NCBI GenBank assembly: GCA_902464015.1
Contig: CABQHM010000022.1
Coordinates: forward strand, 1-50,650
Length of the DNA: 50,650 nt
Source: an uncultured Coriobacteriales bacterium
Lineage (GTDB): Bacteria > Actinomycetota > Coriobacteriia > Coriobacteriales > UMGS124
Direction of reading: 5' to 3'
The notes under the pieces are model-generated. The model made no database searches. It saw only the letters and a list, made by a program, of their open reading frames with translations, and had not been told where the DNA came from. The number at the start of each line of letters is the position of its first letter. Position 1 is the first letter of the stretch. Of the stretch, positions 17,784 to 25,567 are shown piece after piece. The translations under genes were made by a program, and so were the position numbers.

Positions 17784-17923
17784 GTCCTGTTAACCAGGAC
17801 GGGGAGACAGTGTTTGCGGCATGCGCAAAACATAGACGCCGGCATGCCGGAGTCTCGTCTCCCACCTATGGACGAGGATGGCCATCCTTCGTTTTCATAT
17901 GAAAACATATTCCATATGAAAAC
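17784..17923. promoter_or_regulatory. Cluster of palindromes upstream of the molybdoenzyme gene
   Basis: Within 140 bases there are four dyads: GTCCTG-TTAAC-CAGGAC (17784-17800), CCGGCATGCCGG (17839-17850), AGGATGGCCATCCT (17875-17888) and GTTTTCATATGAAAAC (17891-17906). A partial copy of the last follows (CCATATGAAAAC, 17912-17923). The AT-rich pair is the best operator candidate for the GntR protein encoded upstream; the first overlaps the leader close to the ribosome site. Confidence 0.6.
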
Positions 17924-17954
17924 TCAATGGTTTTGGCTGACCCAGTTCATTCGG

Positions 17955-18899
17955 TTAGGAAGGTATTTCGGGATTCTGTTTCAGCTGCTCGCCGAGGCTC
18001 TCGCCCCAGTTGCTCGGGACGACGATCGAGCCCTTGCCGTCGCGAATGCCCTCGTATAGCAGGTGCATCTTGCGCAGCTCCATAGCGGTGCCGTCGTTTT
18101 CATACGACGGCGCGATGTCGCTCATCATTTCGCCGATGCCCGCCTCGGCCTCCATGAGGATGAGCCTGGCCTTTTTCTTCTGCTCCGCCTGGGCTTCCAT
18201 GCTCATCACGTCTTGCAGTTCTTTGGGCAGCAGGATGTCGCGTATCTCCACCGACATGACGGTTATGCCCCAAGGGGCGACCTTCTCCTCAAGGGAGCGC
18301 TTGAGCTCGCGATCAAGCTGGTTGCGCCTGCTGGTGACCTCGGCTGCGTTGGCGCGCCCGATGGCGTCGCGCAGGATTGTCTGAGCGGAACGCAGCACCA
18401 GCTTGGAGTAGTCGTCCACGACGGTACAGGCCTTTTCGGCGTCATGCACCATCCAGAAAAGAACGGCGTCCACATCAAGCGGCACGAGGTCATTGGTGAG
18501 GGTCTCCTCGGCCCCAAATGCGGTGGAGCGAATGCGGGTATCTATCCGCATGGTGCAGTATTCGATAAGGGGGATAGTGAAGAAGAGCCCGGGGCCTTTC
18601 GCGGCGTGCAGCTTGCCAAGGCGCAGAACCACGATGCGTTCCCACTGCTGGGCTATGTGCATGCAGGAAACGGCAAGCAGCGCCACGGCGGTTGCGACTA
18701 TGACGGCCCACAGCCCTATGCTCCCGCATATCAGCTGCCAGGCCCCTGCGGCTGCAGCAAACGCGGCCAGAAATGCGGCGAGCTGGAGAAAGTACACCCC
18801 GTTCCTGCTCGCGTGCTGCATCGCCTCGTCTTGAAGGGAGTCGAGGCTCTCGTCCCGGTGCCTGTCGGCGCGCTGGTTCATTGGGTTTTCCTTACGCAT
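17955..18899 (-). CDS. Slipin/stomatin-like SPFH membrane protein
   Basis: The product has 314 residues. Two hydrophobic segments (about 36-53 and 58-81) anchor it, followed by an SPFH/Band-7 domain (QQWERIVVLRLGKLHAAKGP, then DTRIRSTAF, DVDAVLFWMV, then RNQLDRELKRSLEEKVAPWG and VEIRDILLP) and an Ala/Glu-rich helix. Slipins oligomerise at membranes and are thought to organise membrane complexes. The start at 18899 has AAGGAGG and overlaps the end of the GntR gene by 8 bases, so the two are coupled. Its place between two exported respiratory operons suggests a membrane-quality or scaffold role, but that is inference. Confidence 0.85.
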   Translation of the reverse strand: MRKENPMNQRADRHRDESLDSLQDEAMQHASRNGVYFLQLAAFLAAFAAAAGAWQLICGSIGLWAVIVATAVALLAVSCMHIAQQWERIVVLRLGKLHAAKGPGLFFTIPLIEYCTMRIDTRIRSTAFGAEETLTNDLVPLDVDAVLFWMVHDAEKACTVVDDYSKLVLRSAQTILRDAIGRANAAEVTSRRNQLDRELKRSLEEKVAPWGITVMSVEIRDILLPKELQDVMSMEAQAEQKKKARLILMEAEAGIGEMMSDIAPSYENDGTAMELRKMHLLYEGIRDGKGSIVVPSNWGESLGEQLKQNPEIPS

Positions 18900-19353
18900 T
18901 GCGGGCCTCCTTATCTGCGTTGCCAGGAGTCGGGGGCCGGAACTCGACGACATTGGCCATCGCGCCGCTTCGCTGCCGTTCGACTTTTCGGATGTAGCGC
19001 TGCATCGCCTTCTCGATGTCTTTCAGGGAGAGCCCCAAGTCGGTGCAGGCGGCGACGCATTCTTTGATGGCCTCCTCAACGGCGAGGGCCTCCTCGGCAC
19101 CGTCCTCGTGATCCAGGCTGTTTACCACAGCACCGACACCGCGCTTTGAAGTTATGTAGCCCTCAGAGGCAAGACTCATATACACCTTGTTGACCGTGTT
19201 GTAGTTGATGGAGAGTTCCGATGCCATGGAATGGACGGTCGGAAGCTTTTCTCCTGCCCGAAAGTAGCCCGTGTTGATGAGATACACGAGGCGATTGCGC
19301 AGCTGTACCCACAAAGGGATGCCGGATTCCTCATCCATTTGAAACGGAAACAT
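18892..19353 (-). CDS. GntR-family regulator (YtrA-like, short)
   Basis: The product has 153 residues: an N-terminal GntR winged HTH (PLWVQLRNRLVYLINTGYFR, LPTVHSMASELSINYNTVNK, VYMSLASEGYITSKRG) and only a short helical C-terminus with no large effector domain, as in the YtrA subfamily. These usually repress an adjacent membrane-protein operon. It overlaps the slipin gene and follows the NrfD gene by 40 bases. The GTTTTCATATGAAAAC palindrome at 17891 is a candidate target; direct autoregulation is also possible. Confidence 0.88.
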   Translation of the reverse strand: MFPFQMDEESGIPLWVQLRNRLVYLINTGYFRAGEKLPTVHSMASELSINYNTVNKVYMSLASEGYITSKRGVGAVVNSLDHEDGAEEALAVEEAIKECVAACTDLGLSLKDIEKAMQRYIRKVERQRSGAMANVVEFRPPTPGNADKEARNA

Positions 19354-19393
19354 ACACGAACCTTTCTGGTCTGCCTCGTGCGACGTCGCGATG

Positions 19394-20305
19394 CTACGAC
19401 GCCATGACTATACACCAGCGCAGCATGAAACCACCCATGAGCACTAGGAGGGCTGCAACGCCCGGATGGATGCGCAGGTCGGTGAGGTGTCCTTGCAAAA
19501 TGCCAAGAACCAGTGGAAGAACAAGGCCGTCGAATACGAGAAGCAACCAGAATTGCCAGGAGAGGTCGCCTGTTGCCAACCGCAAACCGTACTCAGGATA
19601 CTGGCAGGCAGACATCGCAACGAATGCAGCTAGAAGTCCCAGTTCGAGGATGATTGCGATTCGATCGAATACCAGAAGTTCCTTTAAGAGTCTGTCAAAA
19701 AGAGCTTGGGAGCGAAAAACGATGGATGAGCAGGTGACGGCCGCGATTCCGCACGAGAGGGAGGAGACGACGAAGAGGGCCATGATCAAGGGGGTTTGCC
19801 AGAACGGCGCCGTTGCAAACAGGGAGAGGAGCTGGCCGGTATAGCCGGCTGTTACGAGTGCGCTGACAATGGAAAGGGTTGATGCAATACCGACGACAAT
19901 CGAAGTTGGCAGCAGCGCCGACAGCCAACATAAGGCGAGAAAACTGCCGAGTGCAATGTTTGCCCCCAGCGAGTAGGCGCCGATGGATACCGTGTTGAAC
20001 ACTGGCTTTACTATGAGGGTGAGGGCCGCGTCGGGCCGGCGCATATCGAAGAGCAGGCATGCGATTGCAAGTATGAGGACTATCGTCGCGACGCAATAGC
20101 CCATGCCTAGAAAGCGTCGGTACCGAGGGGTTGGAGCGAAGGGCCTTCCGCTGCGTTGGGGGCGGGCCTGCCTTGGCAGAGCATAGAGCGAAACGCAAGA
20201 GAGGATGACGCACATTCCCGCGCCAGTGCCGCCCAAAAAGAGATACAGGATGTTCAGGGAAGTCAGCACGGTTCCTCCGGTTGCAACAGCAACGATTTGA
20301 ACCAT
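19394..20305 (-). CDS. NrfD-type quinol-interacting membrane anchor
   Basis: The product has 303 residues with about eight to nine hydrophobic segments. The first contains LYLFLGGTGAGM, the Gly-rich motif of NrfD/PsrC anchors, and LLVFDRIAIILELG is a second family-like block. NrfD subunits exchange electrons between membrane quinol and the ferredoxin subunit. It lies 98 bases after the TorD gene of the upstream operon, completing an A-B-D-C set. A DmsC-type assignment is possible but less likely. It is the only such anchor in the window. Confidence 0.85.
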   Translation of the reverse strand: MVQIVAVATGGTVLTSLNILYLFLGGTGAGMCVILSCVSLYALPRQARPQRSGRPFAPTPRYRRFLGMGYCVATIVLILAIACLLFDMRRPDAALTLIVKPVFNTVSIGAYSLGANIALGSFLALCWLSALLPTSIVVGIASTLSIVSALVTAGYTGQLLSLFATAPFWQTPLIMALFVVSSLSCGIAAVTCSSIVFRSQALFDRLLKELLVFDRIAIILELGLLAAFVAMSACQYPEYGLRLATGDLSWQFWLLLVFDGLVLPLVLGILQGHLTDLRIHPGVAALLVLMGGFMLRWCIVMAS

Positions 20306-20403
20306 TCTAGCAAGTTTATGAGATGGCCCGGAGCCTTTTTGGAAAAAGGCGGGCGTCGGGGGTGTCGGCCTGAACCTCGCCGCCCCCTACGACGTTTCAG
20401 CCG

Positions 20404-21012
20404 TTAAAGCTCGTCAACCAGCTTGTCGGTCAGCTCGCAGAGGGCCCGGTAGTAGGGCGTTCTTGTCTGGGCGATCACGTCGTTGCAAAAGCCGGGCAGC
20501 CAGATTTTGAGATGCTCGGCTATGAACCCCTCGAGCTGCTCGAGGGCGTCCGCTCCCCGCTCGGTCAACATCGCCGCGAACTCGAACTCGTTCTCGACGT
20601 AGTCGATGCAGTCGTTGTAACCGGCTTTGCGCTCCACGCCGCAGGAGCGCATGAAGTCGGCGACTTCGACCGAATACGAGTTGACCATAAGCGCGGCGCC
20701 CTGCTTCCCCTCGGCTCGCTTGCGCCAGGGCCCTTCGGAGTTCTCGACGAGGGGGCGGTCTCCCAGGAAGAGGCGGGTGTTCTCGCATCGCAGCTCGTGC
20801 ATCACGGTATTTGAGTCGCGGTTCTCGTAGGCCTGCGACAAGGTGCCGGCGAATGCGGCTGAATCGTTGTCAGGCAGGTCGAGCTCATGCCACGTCGTCG
20901 CGATGTCGCGGGCGAGCGCGCCCGAGGCCACAAGGCCCGCCAACCGCTCGGTGGGCGGTTGAAACGCGGTCGAGAGCAGGCGGAACATGTTTCCAAGGGC
21001 GGTCTGTGCCAT
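20404..21012 (-). CDS. TorD-family molybdoenzyme chaperone
   Basis: The product has 202 residues from the ATG at 21012 (AGGAAG in front); an upstream in-frame ATG at 21120 would add a basic, unlikely extension. The family core is ENTRLFLGDRP (about 73-83), followed by helices ending in DKLVDEL. It presumably guards the Tat signal of the 821-residue catalytic subunit encoded two genes upstream. It shares little sequence with the other TorD at 14009 beyond the core, suggesting each is dedicated to its own enzyme. Confidence 0.88.
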   Translation of the reverse strand: MAQTALGNMFRLLSTAFQPPTERLAGLVASGALARDIATTWHELDLPDNDSAAFAGTLSQAYENRDSNTVMHELRCENTRLFLGDRPLVENSEGPWRKRAEGKQGAALMVNSYSVEVADFMRSCGVERKAGYNDCIDYVENEFEFAAMLTERGADALEQLEGFIAEHLKIWLPGFCNDVIAQTRTPYYRALCELTDKLVDEL

Positions 21013-21137
21013 GGTGGGCTTCCTGTTCGGCAAGGGGTTGAGGGATTGGCGGCGCCAGGCGCGCGCGGGGCGCGTGCCTGGGTCGGGCCGGTGTGGGCGG
21101 CTTCCCAGAATCGCCCGCACCGGCCTGTGACGTCAAT

Positions 21138-21761
21138 TTACAGCAGGTAGTACGTGTTGGGGCCCGTTCCCGCATCGGGCAGCAGCGTCTCGTACGCGCG
21201 CCCGCCGAGCAGCTGGCTCGCCTTGCTGCCCGGGTCGTTCAGGTCCCCGAAGACGAGGGCGCGGGCAGGGCAGCCCTCGACGCAGGCGGGCTCGCGGCCG
21301 TCTTCCAGGCGATGGTGGCACAGGGTGCACTTCTCGACCGTGCCGGCGCGGTGCTCGGGCGCGTTCACGGCGCCCACGGGGAAGTCGACGCGCCATACGG
21401 GCTCCTCGTCGAGCAGCGTGCGCGCCTGGTAGGGGCATGCCTGCGCGCAGGCGCCGCAGCCGATGCACGTCTCGGGGTCCTGCATGACGACGCCGGTCTC
21501 CTCGTCCTTCCACGTGGCCCCGACGGGGCAGACCTCGACGCACGAGGGGCTGTCGCAGTGCATGCAGCCCGTGGGGCGGTAGCTCAGCGTGCAGTCGCCG
21601 TACGTGCCGGCGGGCGTGTTCGGCGAGGCTCCGCCGACGGTCTCGACGCGCTTGTACCAGACCTGGTCGGGGATGTTGTTCTCAAGCTTGCAGGCGACAG
21701 CGCACGACCAGCAGCCGATGCAGCGCTTCGTGTCGACGACAAGGGCATATTTACTGGCCAT
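21138..21761 (-). CDS. DmsB-like four-cluster [4Fe-4S] ferredoxin subunit
   Basis: The product has 207 residues with four cysteine groups: CIGCWSCAVACK, CMHCDSPSCVEVCP, CIGCGACAQACP, and CTLCHHRLEDGREPACVEGC. It begins 3 bases after the catalytic gene's stop (coupled) and carries electrons between the catalytic subunit and the NrfD anchor. It is clearly a paralogue of the 14706 protein, including the shared C-terminal pattern ending in NxYxL. Confidence 0.92.
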   Translation of the reverse strand: MASKYALVVDTKRCIGCWSCAVACKLENNIPDQVWYKRVETVGGASPNTPAGTYGDCTLSYRPTGCMHCDSPSCVEVCPVGATWKDEETGVVMQDPETCIGCGACAQACPYQARTLLDEEPVWRVDFPVGAVNAPEHRAGTVEKCTLCHHRLEDGREPACVEGCPARALVFGDLNDPGSKASQLLGGRAYETLLPDAGTGPNTYYLL

Positions 21762-21764
21762 GGC

Positions 21765-24230
21765 TTACTCCTCCACCGTTCCGTCCCAGGGCTCGATTGC
21801 GACGCGGTTGTCGAAGAACGAGCAGTTCACCGCATACGCGTCGGCGTAGTCGGTCGTGATGGACCCCATCGATCCGCTCTTGCACTCGTTCTCGGCGTAC
21901 CCCTTGTAGTAGCAGGTCATGCCGGGGCGCATGCCGGCGTGGTAGGCGCACTTCATGACGCAGTGGCCCAGCCAGTTGTGCACCTTGATGTACTCGCCGT
22001 CGGCCACGCCGTACCTCTCGCCGTCCTCCGGGTTGACGAACAGCGTGGGCTCGGGCATGACGTCGCTGGCCCACGTGCCCATGAACTGGGTCATGTGGAC
22101 GCGCGAGGGGTTGCGCCAGGAGATGCACACGAGCGGGTACTCCTCGGCGTAGCCGGAGTTCTCTCCTGAGATCGCGTTCTCGAAGTACGTGGGCATCTTC
22201 TCGCGGTCGAGCACGGCCTCGGTGTCGTAGTTGGACGGCGTGCGCGGTGCAGGCGCGTCCACGTAGAACATGAGGCGGCCGGTTTCGGTGATGAAGTTCG
22301 TGAGGCCCTTGTTGCCGATGTAGGGCTGGTCGTCGACGTAGCGCATGAGCTTGTTCTCGCGCAGCGTCTCCATGGTGATGCCGTGCTCGACCGCGGCGGG
22401 GACGTCGTCGAACGTGCCGCGCCACCAGTCGTCGTCCGTCACGTCGCACACGGCGTCAGCCAGGCCGAACGCCTCGCCGAACAGGCGGGCGATCTCGGAG
22501 TCCGTCTTGGCCTCGAACATGGGGTCGATGCACTTCTCGGAGATGCGGACGTTCTTCTCGTGGTTGAGGGGGATGACGTCCTCGAACTCGTACATGTCGG
22601 TCACGGGCAGCAGGATGTCGGCGTAGCGCGCCGTGTCGGTCATGAACGGGTCCTGCACCACGATGAGCTCGAGCTTGTCCAGGAACTCGTGCTTGACGCG
22701 GTTGGAGTTGACCGAGCCGCCGATGAGGCCGCCGTGGGAGACCCAGAGGTTCTTGACGGGGTAGTCCTCGCCCTTGAGCTTGCCCGAACTCATGATGTCG
22801 CAGGCGGCGAGGAACGTGATGGAGTTGACGGCCTTGCCGTTGGACGGCGCGCACAGGGCGTGGCCGAAGAAGTTGCCGTACATGCAGTCGAAACCGCCCA
22901 CCGAACGGCCGGGCTCGCCGAAGTTGCCGGTCATGGCAATCATGGCGGTCATGGCGTAGGCCGCCTGCAGGCCGTTCTCGTAGGCACCGGTGCCGAAGTT
23001 GATGTAGTGCGCCACCTTGTGCTCGGGCTGCAGCACGTCGTAGAGGTAGTCGAAGTCCTCCTCGGAGATGCCCGTGACCTCCATGACGCGGTCGAGCGTC
23101 CACTCCTGGACGTGCTCCTTGAACATGTCCCACGCGGTGACGTAGTCGTCGTCGGGGCAGCTCCACGAGGGCGACTCGCACGTGTCGAAGAAGTCGGGCT
23201 GGCCGGTCTGCTCGTTCCATACCATGATGGGGTCGATCTCGGTGGGCTGGCCGGTCACCCAGAAGGGCGGGCCCACGTGCAGCGGCTCGTCGCAGTACTC
23301 GCCGCCGCGCAGGTACATGCCGTCGGACTTCTTGATGAGGAAGGGCGCGCAGGTGTGGTTGAGGACGAAGTCCGCGTTGTAGGTGCCCTCGTCCATGAAG
23401 CGCTTGATGATGCCCAGGTACAGGGCGGCGTCGCACCCCGGCTTGACGGGGATCCACTTGTCGGCCTTTGCCACGGTGGGGGAGAAGAGCGGGTCGACGC
23501 ACACGATCTTGGCGCCGGCCTCCTGGGCGTTGGCGAGGTGCTGCCACATCTGGATCTGGGCGCCCACCGGGTTGCCGCCGAGGAACAGGATGTAGTCCGA
23601 GTTCACGAAGTCCTGGGGCTCGGACTGGTCGAACCACTGGATGCCGCCGCGGGTGAGGCCCGTGTTCGTGGCGTTGTCGAACGAGTAGTCCCACTTGGTG
23701 CAGCCCAAGGCGTTGAAGAGGCGCATGATGAGGCCCGCGTTGCCGTTGAGCGAGCCCTGCGCGCCGCCGCCGCCCTGGTAGTAGGTGTTGGCGAGCGGGC
23801 CGAAGTCCGCCTCGGTCCTCTTCCACTGGTCCACGATGAGCTGCACGGCCTCGTCCCACGTGATGCGCTCCCACTCGCCCCCGCCGCGCGGGGTGCCGTC
23901 GACGCGCTTCATGGGATAGCGGATGCGGGCCTCGGAGTACGTCCGCTGGATGCGCGAGCGTCCCTTGAGGCACGTGCGGTAGTCGAAGTCGGGCTTGGGC
24001 AGCATGTGGCTCACGTTGCCGTTGCGCGTGTAGATGTGGTACTGGCAGAACGAGCAGCTCCAGCCGCAGGTGCAGGTGTGCTCCTGCTCCTCGGCCGCCT
24101 CGTCAGCGAGGGCGGTGCTCGCGGTAAGGTGCGAGGTCTCCTCGGTGGCAGCGAGGCTTTCCAGCGTCACGCCTGCGCCGACGGCGGCCGCTGCTTTGAC
24201 GAAGCCTCGGCGAGTTAGGGACTCGGCCAT
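21765..24230 (-). CDS. Tat-exported molybdopterin oxidoreductase, catalytic subunit
   Basis: This 821-residue member of the DMSO-reductase superfamily has a Tat signal LTRRGFVKAA at 5-14, with a cut likely near TALADEA. An unusual cysteine group follows: C53-x-C55-x3-C59-x2-C62 ... C87 (HTCTCGWSCSFC, then RTCLKG). Later blocks include LFLGGNPVGAQIQMW, CVDPLFSPTVAKADKWIPVK, DTARYADILLPVTD and the C-terminal dinucleotide-binding domain (VNPEDGERYGVADGEYIKVH). With ferredoxin, TorD and NrfD it makes a complete respiratory module. A divergent LysR gene lies 241 bases upstream. The substrate is unknown; it is shorter than the roughly 1000-residue catechol dehydroxylases of this bacterial group. 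Confidence 0.9.
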   Translation of the reverse strand: MAESLTRRGFVKAAAAVGAGVTLESLAATEETSHLTASTALADEAAEEQEHTCTCGWSCSFCQYHIYTRNGNVSHMLPKPDFDYRTCLKGRSRIQRTYSEARIRYPMKRVDGTPRGGGEWERITWDEAVQLIVDQWKRTEADFGPLANTYYQGGGGAQGSLNGNAGLIMRLFNALGCTKWDYSFDNATNTGLTRGGIQWFDQSEPQDFVNSDYILFLGGNPVGAQIQMWQHLANAQEAGAKIVCVDPLFSPTVAKADKWIPVKPGCDAALYLGIIKRFMDEGTYNADFVLNHTCAPFLIKKSDGMYLRGGEYCDEPLHVGPPFWVTGQPTEIDPIMVWNEQTGQPDFFDTCESPSWSCPDDDYVTAWDMFKEHVQEWTLDRVMEVTGISEEDFDYLYDVLQPEHKVAHYINFGTGAYENGLQAAYAMTAMIAMTGNFGEPGRSVGGFDCMYGNFFGHALCAPSNGKAVNSITFLAACDIMSSGKLKGEDYPVKNLWVSHGGLIGGSVNSNRVKHEFLDKLELIVVQDPFMTDTARYADILLPVTDMYEFEDVIPLNHEKNVRISEKCIDPMFEAKTDSEIARLFGEAFGLADAVCDVTDDDWWRGTFDDVPAAVEHGITMETLRENKLMRYVDDQPYIGNKGLTNFITETGRLMFYVDAPAPRTPSNYDTEAVLDREKMPTYFENAISGENSGYAEEYPLVCISWRNPSRVHMTQFMGTWASDVMPEPTLFVNPEDGERYGVADGEYIKVHNWLGHCVMKCAYHAGMRPGMTCYYKGYAENECKSGSMGSITTDYADAYAVNCSFFDNRVAIEPWDGTVEE

Positions 24231-24299
24231 CGTATCTCCTTTTCTCCTTCATGGTGCTTCCCCTGTGGGTCGCCGCGTTCGCCGCGCGACCCGATTGGA

Positions 24300-24354
24300 A
24301 ATGTAGCAAGCGCGACCGGGCGCTGTACAACAGCCTTATGTGGGCCTATCCATA
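24300..24354 (-). promoter_or_regulatory. Candidate promoter and LysR dyad of the molybdoenzyme operon
   Basis: On the minus strand TTGTAC (24330-24325) and TACATT (24305-24300) are 19 bases apart. Just upstream, TATG-N10-CATA (24337-24354) has the T-N11-A-like shape of LysR boxes and lies next to the -35, as for activation by the divergent LysR gene. Confidence 0.45.
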
Positions 24355-24471
24355 GACGATGTTTGTACGTCGAGGTAAAGCGGCCGTTGTAGAATGAGGG
24401 GGTGTGGGAAGGTGTCATGGGAAGCACAGAAGATGACCGGCGCGGCGAACGCGCGTATGGGGGCGGGCGGC

Positions 24472-25383
24472 ATGGAGCTGAGGCAGCTGCGGTACTTCTG
24501 CAAAGCATGCGAGGAGGGGTCGTACACGGCGGCGGCCGAGGGACTGTTCGTCACGGAGCAGACCATATCCGCGGCCGTCAAAAAGCTCGAGCGGGAGCTG
24601 GGCTGCGAGCTTCTCTCCCGTGGGAAGGGCGGCGTCGCCCCGACGCCGGCGGGAGAGGTTCTCTATGAAAAGGGGGCGGCCATGCTCAACCTGGCCGAGG
24701 ACGCTGCCCGCGTTATCGCGCGCAAGCGCTCCGAGCGGTCGCGCGTGCGCTTCGACTCGGTCATGCTGGGCATACCGGAGCGCGGGTCGTTTTCCACGCA
24801 GGCGATCGACGATTTCTGCGCCGCCTATCCCTACGTCGACGTCGAGCTGTCCGAGTACTCCACCGAGAAGTGCATCAAGCACGTCCTGAACGGCGAGGCT
24901 GACCTGGCCTTCGTTTACGACGACGTCGCGGACGAGAACCTGGAGGTGCACCATTTGGCCGACGGGGAGGTCGTAGTCGCCATGGCTCCAGACCACCCGC
25001 TTGCGACGCTGGGGTGCGTCACCTATGCGGATTTGCGGGGGCAGGCCATCCTGTCGTGCGGACAGGGAGGAGCGGCGTTCCGCGCGCTTGCGGAACAGTG
25101 CGCGATGCGCGGTTTCGACCCGACCGTGCGCACGGTGCCCGCCCTTTACTACCTGGACATGGCGGCGGAAGGAAAAGGGGTGGCGTTCGCCCTGGCCGGC
25201 CACCCCATGCTCGGGGGAGGGCGCAACCTGGTCGCCCTTCCGTTCAGGCCGACCGGCACTGGGGAGGACGCCTGCGTCACGACGCCAATGAACCTCGTAT
25301 TGCGCCGCGATCGTCGACCAAAGTCCCCGGCGCGCCTGCTGGCAAGCTGGTTGCTGGAGGTCTGGGGCGCAGGAGGGGAGTAG
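24472..25383 (+). CDS. LysR-family transcription regulator
   Basis: The product has 303 residues from the ATG at 24472 (MELRQLRYF, the normal LysR opening). In-frame ATGs at 24457 and 24433 are possible; the latter has GGGAAG in front. The HTH is at about 15-40 (GSYTAAAEGLFVTEQTISAA, VKKLERELGCELLSR). The remainder is a two-lobed effector domain, with ADLAFVYDDV and DGEVVVAMAPDHPLA typical of its hinge region. It is divergent from the molybdoenzyme operon and probably activates it when the substrate is present. Confidence 0.88.
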   Translation: MELRQLRYFCKACEEGSYTAAAEGLFVTEQTISAAVKKLERELGCELLSRGKGGVAPTPAGEVLYEKGAAMLNLAEDAARVIARKRSERSRVRFDSVMLGIPERGSFSTQAIDDFCAAYPYVDVELSEYSTEKCIKHVLNGEADLAFVYDDVADENLEVHHLADGEVVVAMAPDHPLATLGCVTYADLRGQAILSCGQGGAAFRALAEQCAMRGFDPTVRTVPALYYLDMAAEGKGVAFALAGHPMLGGGRNLVALPFRPTGTGEDACVTTPMNLVLRRDRRPKSPARLLASWLLEVWGAGGE

Positions 25384-25494
25384 GGGGCAAGTGGAATACC
25401 CCAAGAAACTCGCCAGAAGATTATGAATTCATGTAGCGCAGCTGTAAACAGGGCTGCCTGAGTCGATTCTTGGACCACTGTGGGGGTTGAAAAG

Positions 25495-25527
25495 GGTCTG
25501 ATGCTGAGACTCACCCAGCATCAGACC
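25495..25527. terminator. Bidirectional terminator between convergent genes
   Basis: GGTCTGATGCTG (25495-25506) and CAGCATCAGACC (25516-25527) form a perfect 12-bp stem. The minus-strand side continues with CTTTTC. Confidence 0.8.
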
Positions 25528-25567
25528 TTAAAGTCACCCTAAACGACCGCTTTAGCACTCGTTTAGT

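Noticed and set aside
22383..24218. 611-codon open frame on the plus strand, antisense to the molybdoenzyme gene
   Set aside because: Composition is that of an antisense shadow in GC-rich DNA (long runs of V, A, G, H, D), no ribosome site, and the other strand encodes a complete Tat molybdoenzyme.
21765..24230. Catechol dehydroxylase (dopamine or hydrocaffeate type) for the molybdoenzyme
   Set aside because: Those enzymes are about 1000 residues and have a different gene layout; the 821-residue protein with DmsB, TorD and NrfD partners fits a general DMSO-reductase-type respiratory module, so no substrate is assigned.
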